From: JBECKS01 sp964557005
GTDB lineage: Bacteria; Pseudomonadota; Gammaproteobacteria; Pseudomonadales; JBECKS01
Length of the DNA: 64,000 nt
Assembly (NCBI GenBank): GCA_964557005.1
Contig: CAZKYI010000002.1
Span: 310,001 to 374,000, forward strand
Direction: 5' to 3'
In this document: positions 41,301 to 50,300 of the stretch, piece by piece
Position numbering within the stretch: the first letter of the stretch is position 1
Layout: each line of letters starts with the position of its first letter
The notes under the pieces: generated by a model
Database searches by the model: none
What the model saw: the letters and a program-made list of their open reading frames with translations, nothing else
What the model was told of the DNA's origin: nothing
Made by a program: the position numbers and the translations under genes

Positions 41301-44300
41301 TACTGGCGCTTGCAAAAACAGGGAGAACAGCGTTTTCGCAGTCATTCCATTGGCGCGCCTTTTGCTAATACACAGATGTGGATTGCGGATCGCTGGGGAC
41401 GCATGCTGCCCAGTGGTGCACTCGGTGAGTTGTACATACAAGGCGATATTGCCAGCGGCTATTTAAATGATGCCGCTTTAAGTAAAAAACAGTTTGATAC
41501 AAGCGACAGAATTTTGAAAACGGGCGATTTGGCGCTGATGCAGGGCGGTGAATTTATATTGCACGGCAGGCGGGATTTCCTGATGAATTATCAGGGGCAG
41601 CGTTTTAATCCGCTCGACCTTGAAGCAGCACTGTGTACTTATCCCGACATTGATGCGGCGGTGGTGCAGGTGGTGAAATTTCCAGATAAAAGTCAGCGCT
41701 TGCTCGCTTTTTTGCAAAGCGATATGAATGTACAGGCGCAACAGGCATTTAAACAACGCTTGCACAATTCATCACTGAATTTGAAACCGCAGTTGCTGGT
41801 GTTTTGTGAAAGTTTTCCCTTGAGCATCAATGGCAAGATTGATCGCAAGGCATTGTTTGCACAGTGGCAGCAACAGCCTGTGGCGCATTCACCTGCTTCT
41901 GAATCGAATGAAACATATTCAAGCGAAACCGAATGCGCAGTGATACGCATCTGGAGTTATGTGTTGCAAAGCGATGCCATTCATCGAAGCAGTCACTTCT
42001 TTGCCGAAGGTGGACATTCCTTGCTGGTGATGCGTGTGCTGGCGGCGTATCGCGAGCAGTTTCAAAAAGCATTCAGTGTGAGAGATTTTTTTGAGCAGTC
42101 TGTGTTGTGCGAGCAGGCAAAGTTGTTAGACGCATTGCCAGCACAGTTTGAAGTGCCTGATGCGCCAATCACACACGCGCCGCAACAGGTGCAAGCAGGT
42201 TTTCCTGCCAGTTACAGCCAGAAGCGCTTGTGGTTTTTGCACATGCTTGAACCACAGAGCTTGAACTATTGCATGGCTGCCAGTGTGCACATTGAAGGTG
42301 AACTGGATGCCTTACGTTTGCAAAACAGTGTGCATACTTTGTTTAAACGTCATGCTGTGCTGGGCAGTTATTATGTGTTTGATGAAGTAACACACAGCGT
42401 GTTGCTTGAACCACAGGTACTGGATAGCTGGACATTTTCGACGCTTGAGGATGCCGCATTTTACCAGGCCTTTGATTTGCAGCATGAGCTTCCCTTGCGT
42501 ATGCGTTTGCAACAACAGGCGAATGACTGGCGCATCGATGTGTTTGCACATCACATTGCTTTTGATGCGTGGTCACTGGAACTTTTATTTCACGAACTTG
42601 GCTTTTTGTATACGGGTGAAAGCTTGCCAGCTGCTGCGAGTTTTGAAAGCTATACAAGTTGGGAGCAACGCTATCTTGCATCTGAACAGGCAAGCGCTGC
42701 ACAAAATTTCTGGTGTGAGCAGTTGTCAGACTATGAAGCTTTGGCTCTGCTCAAGGCACAAGCCGACAGCCCTGCGCTTTCCACACAAAGCGCCAGCCAT
42801 TATGACTATGTGATTGATGCAGGATTGATAACGCGCTTGCAAAAACGCGCAGGGGAAATGAATCTCACTTTGTTCCAGTTGTTGCTGGCCAGTTATCAGT
42901 TGCTGTGGGCGCGTTACAGTTCGCAGGATAACTTTGTTATCGGCATTGCAAGCAGTGTGAGAGATGCGCAGCCAGCGTGGCAAAGCATGGTTGCGCCGAT
43001 GCTTAATGTGTTGCCAATCAAGGCAGTCTATCGTGGTGATCAAAACTGGGGCGAATATGTCGCTATGCTTAAACAGAACTTACTGTTGGCCGAGCAACAT
43101 AAAGCCTTTCCGTTTGAAAAACTGGTGGAAGTGTTGCAGCCCGATAGAACGACAAGTAATAGCCCGATTTTTCAAACGCTGTTCAGTTTTAATCAAAAAG
43201 TGTTCCATTCCATTTCGCCTCACGCGAGTGAAAGCCCCTTGCGTTTGCAATTTGTGTCTGATGCAGGCAGTGAACAAGTGCTGCTTCCTTCCAAATATGA
43301 ATTCACCTTTGAAGTGTTTGAACAGGCGCAGGGTTTGAAGCTGCATGTCGGTTTTTGGCAGCACTGCATGGATTTGCGTGCGGTCAAGCGCTTTGTCAGA
43401 CATTTTGAAAACACGCTTGAATTTCTGGCACAAGACAAAGCATGGCAAGCGCTGGCACAAGAGCGCGTATCGGCATTGCAGTTTATTTCAGCCAACGAAC
43501 AAACCTTGTTGTTGCGCTGGGCGCGGGCAGGCAAGCTTCAAAGCGACGAACGCGTGCCACGCAATTTTCTTGAGCATTTCGACAAACACTGTGCGCAGCA
43601 GGGCGAAAAAATCGCATTACAGACTTCGTTTGGTCACCTGAGTTATCGGGCGCTTGATCAACGCAGTAATCAACTTGCCAATTATCTTGAAGACAAGGCC
43701 ATTAAAACCGTTGCCATATTATGTGATGTGAGTGAGCAGTCGCAGTGGTGGAGCGTGCAACTGATGCTTGCGGCACAAAAGGCAGGTGTGCCTTTTGTTA
43801 CGCTCGATGGCAGCGCACCTGCTTCGAGAATTGAGCAACAACTGCATGTGCTGGGTGCGACGCACTGTTTTAATACCTGTGGAGATGTGCCTGTTGATGT
43901 AGCGGTTACGCTAATGCAGGTCAGTTCGGAAAGTTTCACCAGGCTGCTTGCGAGTTATCCTCACAGCTTTCAGGCAATCGAAAAAAATAACGACCTGCCT
44001 GCCTATATGATGTTTACCTCTGGCTCCAGCGGTTCACCCAAAGCGGTGGTGATTCCACAAATAGCTCTCGATAATTATCTGGCGTGGGCACAGCGTTATT
44101 ACCGTGTGCATACTTTGGAACAGGCACTGGTGCATTTGCCTGCCTATTTTGATGCCTCGCTCACCAGCTCGCTGCTGGGTTTAAGTGCAGGTTTGCGCCT
44201 TGAAATTGCAGAGCCTTTCAGTGAGCGCTTGCTGCATTGTCTCAATCACAATGACAGCGCAACGCTGTTCAAGTTTACGCCTTCTCACCTGATGCAGTAT

Positions 44301-47300
44301 CAGCATGCACTCTCTAACGTCATATCCCATGCGAAACATTGTTTTGTGCTGGGCGGTGAAGCGCTGTATGGCAGGCAGGTGAAAGCATGGCTCGAACATT
44401 TTCCGCAAGCACAGTTTGTCAACGAATATGGCCCGACCGAAACCACCATTGGCTGTAGTGCCTACACCCTCACAGCAGATGATGCGCACAGGCCGAATGT
44501 TCCCATTGGCAAGGCCATTGATGGTATGAGTGTGTTATTGCTCGATGAGCACCTCAATTGCGTGCCTGTGGGTGCCTTGGGAGAAATTTATATTACAGGC
44601 AGAGGCGTGTCGTCTAACACACACTTGCTGCCGATTCCCAAACATTTGGGTATACAAGGATCGATGTATGCGAGTGGGGATTGGGCGATGCTCAATCGTG
44701 ATGGTGAATTGATTTATCACGGCCGCAAGGATCAGCAAATCAAGTTGCGTGCGCATCGTATCGATTTGGCTGAATTTGATGCACTGCTCACACGCGCACC
44801 CTTTTCGCACCACATCAAACACTGGCATGTGATGCAGATGAGTTTTTCAGAGCAGGATCAACGCCTGTATTTATTTGTGGTGTTGCATGAACACGCGCAA
44901 GTACAGCAGGCAGTGCAGGTGTTACACATGCAGCAGTGGTGCAAGCAACAATTACCTGCCTATATGCGCCCTGACATTGTTTGCATTGAAGCTTTGCCAC
45001 TGAAGCCCAGCGGTAAAATTGATGTGCAAGCGCTTTCGCGTTTGGCACAAAGCACAGGGTTCCCTGCGCAAACACAACAAACTGACACACAGGAAAGTGT
45101 GCTGGAACAGGAATTGAATGTGCTTTGGGCAAGTGTGCTGTTTCCCAATCAACAACAAGAACAACGATTGGATGTCAATGCCAGCTTTTTTGAACTGGGT
45201 GGTCACAGTTTGATTGCGGTGTCATTGGTATCCCGTTTGCGTCAGCGCTTCGGGATTGAAGTGCCTTTAAGCCGTTTATTTAAAGGCTTGAGTATTCGAA
45301 GTCTTGCGCAAGGTATTGAACAATTCGTCTATGCACCGAGTACCTTGCCTGCCTTGCAGGTGTATGCGGGTGCTGCTGTGTTGCGACCTTCGTTTGAACA
45401 GGAACGCATGTGGTTTTTGCAAAAGCTCGCACCCGCTTCTCGCGCCTATGTGCTCGATTTCAGATTCCATTTACCAGTAAACAGCGCTGCATTTGAAGCG
45501 TTTGGCAGCAGGCTCGAACAGGTGTACCAGCAAATTCTGGAGTACCACACGGTGCTCAGGACGCACTTTGTTTATGAGCAGGAACAGCTTGAAGTGCGCT
45601 TTTTTGAGGTGAGTGATTTCCGTATAGAACATTTCACACAGGCACAGACATTCAATGACTATGTGTATCAACCCTTTGATATGCAGTATCAGCCCTTGTT
45701 GCGCACGGCACTGTTGCTTGAGCAGGAAAATTGCACGCTGCACTTTGCCATTCATCACAGCATTACCGATGGCTGGTCGATGAATCACTTGCGCACCCTG
45801 TTGTTAGAGGGTCTGTCAGGAAAGCCTCTCACCAAACCCGCACTTCAATACAGTGACTACGCCATGTGGCAGCGTGAACTGTGGCAAGGTGCGCGTTTGC
45901 AAAGCAGCCTTGCGTTCTGGAAGGCACATATTGATGAAGACTTTTCCACCATCAATCTGGTGGAGGAATATCCGTGTGATACGCAAATCAATCCTGCCTA
46001 TGGTCGGGTGGATATTCAACTCGATGAAGCACGCAAGCAGTTGATTCACAATTTCTGTGCGCATCAACAAATCAGCCTGTTTGTGTTGTTAATGACCGTG
46101 TATGAAGTTTTGTTATGTCGCTTGAGTGCAGCGAGCGGCGTGAACATTGGCTTTCCCGTAGCAGGCAGGGAGCAGGTGGAACTTGAACAGTGTCTGGGTG
46201 TGTTTGTAAATACGCTGGTGTTTAGCCACGCATTGAATACGCAACACAGTTTCACGCAACGCCTGCAAGCCAATCAGGCGCATGTGGCAGCCATGCTTGA
46301 TCACCAAAGCCTGCCCTTTGAAAAAGTTCTGGAACATCTTGCAAGCGTGCGAGAACTTAACCGCAGCCCCTTGTTTGAAGCGTTTTTTAATTTGCTTTCA
46401 TTACCCAATGAACCTGTGCAAACACGTGCACAGTTACAACAGGCTTTGCAACAGGGCTCACTCGATAATCCGCACCTGCAAAGCAAATTTGATTTGGCAC
46501 TCTATGCGCAGGAATTGAGTGATGGCTTGCAGTTGATTGTGCAATTTAACAGCGCACGTTTTGCTCACGCGAGCATGCACCATTTCGTTCAACAATTTGC
46601 CTTGCTGCTTGATCAGGTGTTGCTGCACCCTGATGTGTGCATCAGTCAGATGGATTTGAATTCTGTGCCGTATAACACCCCGCGTTTGCCCGACGAGCTG
46701 GCGCACACATTGACAACGCTTGAAGATGTGCGCACGCGGTTTTTTCAGCAGGCTTTGCACAATCCGAATGCGCCTGCACTGCAATTTGAAAATACTACGC
46801 TTTCCTACGCCGAATTTTGCCAGGTAATTTTTTATGTGCAGAAGCATGTGCTCAGTGATGTGATGGCTGGTGAGCAGGTGACTGTGCTGTGTGCGCGTAA
46901 TCATTATTCGGTGATTTTGTTCTGGTCTGCGCTGTGTCAGGGTTTGAACACGGTGGTGATTGAAAATATCGGCTGGTGTGTTGAACTTGAAAGACAAGTG
47001 ATTGCAGCGGCATCACACAAATTATTGATTGCCAGTACCTTGCCCGAATGGAAAAACATTGTTTCGGCAAAAGATGTAAAGTTCGACACCATCAAACAGC
47101 AAATCGATGAATGGATTGCACACATCAGGCAGCAGCCAGTTGCAGTGAATACATGGATTCGCACACAAATCCACGCATTAGCTGCCAGTAATCATACGCA
47201 GCATATTGGTTTGTTTACCTCAGGCAGCAGTGGTGAAAGTAAATTGCTGCATTCACCCGTAAAAGCACTGGATCTGTTTATTGAGTGTTTTGTGCAAAAA

Positions 47301-50300
47301 CACAATGTGCCATTTCTCGATAACAAGGCCATGCTGTTGTCTTCAGGTATCGGGCATGATCCGATGTTACGCGACATCACGCTCGCCTTGTGTTTCGGCA
47401 AGTGCCTGACCATTCCAGATGCCGCAGTTTTTGCGGATAGAGAACGCCTGTGGCAGTTGATTTCACAACAGGCGATTAGCCATTTGAATATCACCCCTGG
47501 CTTTTTAAAGTATCTGCTCGATGCGCAGGACATACCGCAACACAGTCTTGCGAGTGTGTATATTGGTGGTGAGCCTTTATCGCCTGCTTTGAGGTGTGTT
47601 ATCCGGCAACGCTTGTCTCAAGTGAAAGCCTACAATGTGTATGGCTGCACCGAAACGCCGCAAATTCAGTGTTATTTTGATTTGTCACAGGCACAGATAC
47701 AGCCACAGGGAGAAACCGTTCCGCTGGGGCAAGGCTTTGGATTCAATCAGGTATGGGTGATGAATGGAGCCTCAACACGCGCCGCCTGTGGCGAACGCGG
47801 TGAGCTGGTAATTTTAACGCCCTTACTCGCAAAAGAACGACATGCACACAGTGCGCTTTCAGATGATGGTATCTACAGAACGGGCGATATGGGTTATTAC
47901 AATTCCCAAGGTGAACTGTGTTATGAAGGCAGAAGGGATACCCTGATAAAAACCTCGGGCTATCGTGTTCATCTCAATACCATTCAGCATCATCTTGAAC
48001 AGCTTGCAGCAGTGAAAGCTGCGTATGTCACGAGTGTGAACCATGCAGAAACGCAGCGTATTTATGCCTTCGTACAACTTGATGAGGGTGTTGATGTATC
48101 AACCATTATGGAAAGCCTTGCACGCGAATTCCCTGTGTACGCATTGCCACTGGTGCATCAGGTTGACAGCCTGCCGCTTACTTCACGCTTTAAAGTGGAT
48201 CGCAATGCGCTGTTGGCGCTGGTGGAAAATCAAGGCACAGCTAATCCTCTGCTTACAGAAAAAGCGCAGGGTTTTGCACAATTTCTTTTAGCCCAATGGC
48301 AAACGCTGTTAGGAACAAGGCTTGCGCTTGACGATAACGTGTTTGAATTCGGCGCACATTCCTTGTTATTGATGCGTTTGTGTGCGCGTATTGAAGCAGA
48401 ATTTAAAATTTCATTGCCATTGAAAGCCTTGTTTGTGCATAGCACGATTTCACGTTTAAGTGTTTATCTTGCTGAACATGCGCAGCACTTGCAAAGCGAA
48501 CAGCTTGATTCAGCTCGCAGCATTCCACTGCTGGAAGTCAAACAAAAACAGGCTGGCGTTGCGCTGTCTTCTGCACAACAACGCCTGTATGACTACTGGA
48601 AAGCCAAACCGGAAGACACGCGCTATAACATGGTGTTGCCGCTGATATTTTCAAATGCGCAAGTGGATATGGCGCGAGTGCGCGATTGTTTGAATGCACT
48701 GGTCGAACGCCATGAAATTCTGCGCACCCGTTTTGTTGAGGTGGCAGGCGAAATCAAACAGCAGGTGCTGGCATCGTTTGAAGTCGAGATTGAAATCTTT
48801 CAACAGACTGATGCTGATTTGATTGGTTATGCCCAACATTGGGTGTTTGATTTATCGACAGCGCCACTGTTTCGTATTTGGCAGCAAGATAATCAACACG
48901 GTGAAACTCTATTGGTGTTGTGTATTCATCACAGTGTGTGTGATGCGTGGTCGCTGCAAGTGCTGCGCAAAGAGTTTGTGGTGTTGTATGCGGGTTTGGA
49001 AGTTTTGCCGCCCTTACGTTTTCAGTATGCAGATTTCAGCGTTTGGCAACATCAGCAGCACGCAAGCCGACAAGCCGATAGAGCATTCTGGGAAAATTAT
49101 CTGCAAGGAGCGCAGGGTTTGGCCTTTCCCTATCAGGCGTTGGCGCAGGAATTTTCTGGTGAGCCACTGGCGCAGCATGCAGGCGCTTCGAGTGCCAGTT
49201 TTGTAATCGGCGAAACACTTGCACAACAGCTTCGCCATTTCTGTGCGCAGCAACACATCAGCCCATACATTTTGTTGTTATCGGTGTATCAGCGTTTGTT
49301 ATCGATTTATGCAAGACACGATGATGTGTGTGTGGCAGTCCCTGTGAGCACAAGAAATCTCCCTGATATGGAAAATCAGGTGGGCTTGTATCCGAATATC
49401 AACATTATGCGTGGCAGGATTGAGGCAGGCCGCAGCGTGGCAGATTTTCTGCACGATAATTTGCAGCAGAGCTTTGCAGTTCAGGCGCATGCGCATTTTC
49501 CTTTGGAGCAACTGGCGCAGCAATTCAGGAGTCAGGTTAAAGGGCGTTTGCCTGGTGAACAATTTGCATTGGTGATGCTGAATATTGATTACGATTTAAA
49601 CACGACGCTTGAACAGGAAAATTGGCAGGTGCGTATTCCCGAGTTTCGTTCGCGTTTCAGCAAGCATGATGTGTGTTGGTATGTGAGCGAACTGGAACAA
49701 CAATTCCATATTTTTGTAGAGTTTGATCAACAGTATTTTAACCACGCTGTTATAGAGGTGTTTTACCAACACTTTGAAGCCTTGCTGCGCGTGTTTATCA
49801 CGCAGCCTGACAGCCTGTTGAGTGACACACATTTTTATTCTCAACATGAGTTACTTGAAAAACTGGGCATTGAGAAAACGCAGGTGCAACATGTGTTACC
49901 TTTGAGCCAGTTCCAGAAAGCGCTGTATCTCAATCAACTGATTTATCCGCTTGATACACGCAGCAAACAGGCGGGATTGAGTGTGCAGATTTTTGGAAGC
50001 ATTCGACAGGATTTATGGCAAAAAGCCTTTGATTCAAGTGTGAATCATTTTTCCAGTGCGCGTATGCGTTATGTGCCTGCCGATTTTGTGGGGGCTGAAC
50101 TGGTGTATCAGGTGATTTCAAACACCGCTGATGTCAGTTTGGAGTACATGGATTTCAGTGCGCACAATTTCAGCGAAACAGACATCAGAAACATCATAGA
50201 AAATTTTGTTTATGAAGACCTTGATGCACACGGGCTTTTGTATCGCTATGCCCTGATGCAGTTTTCAAAACACCACTCTGTACTGGTATTTACTGGCTAT

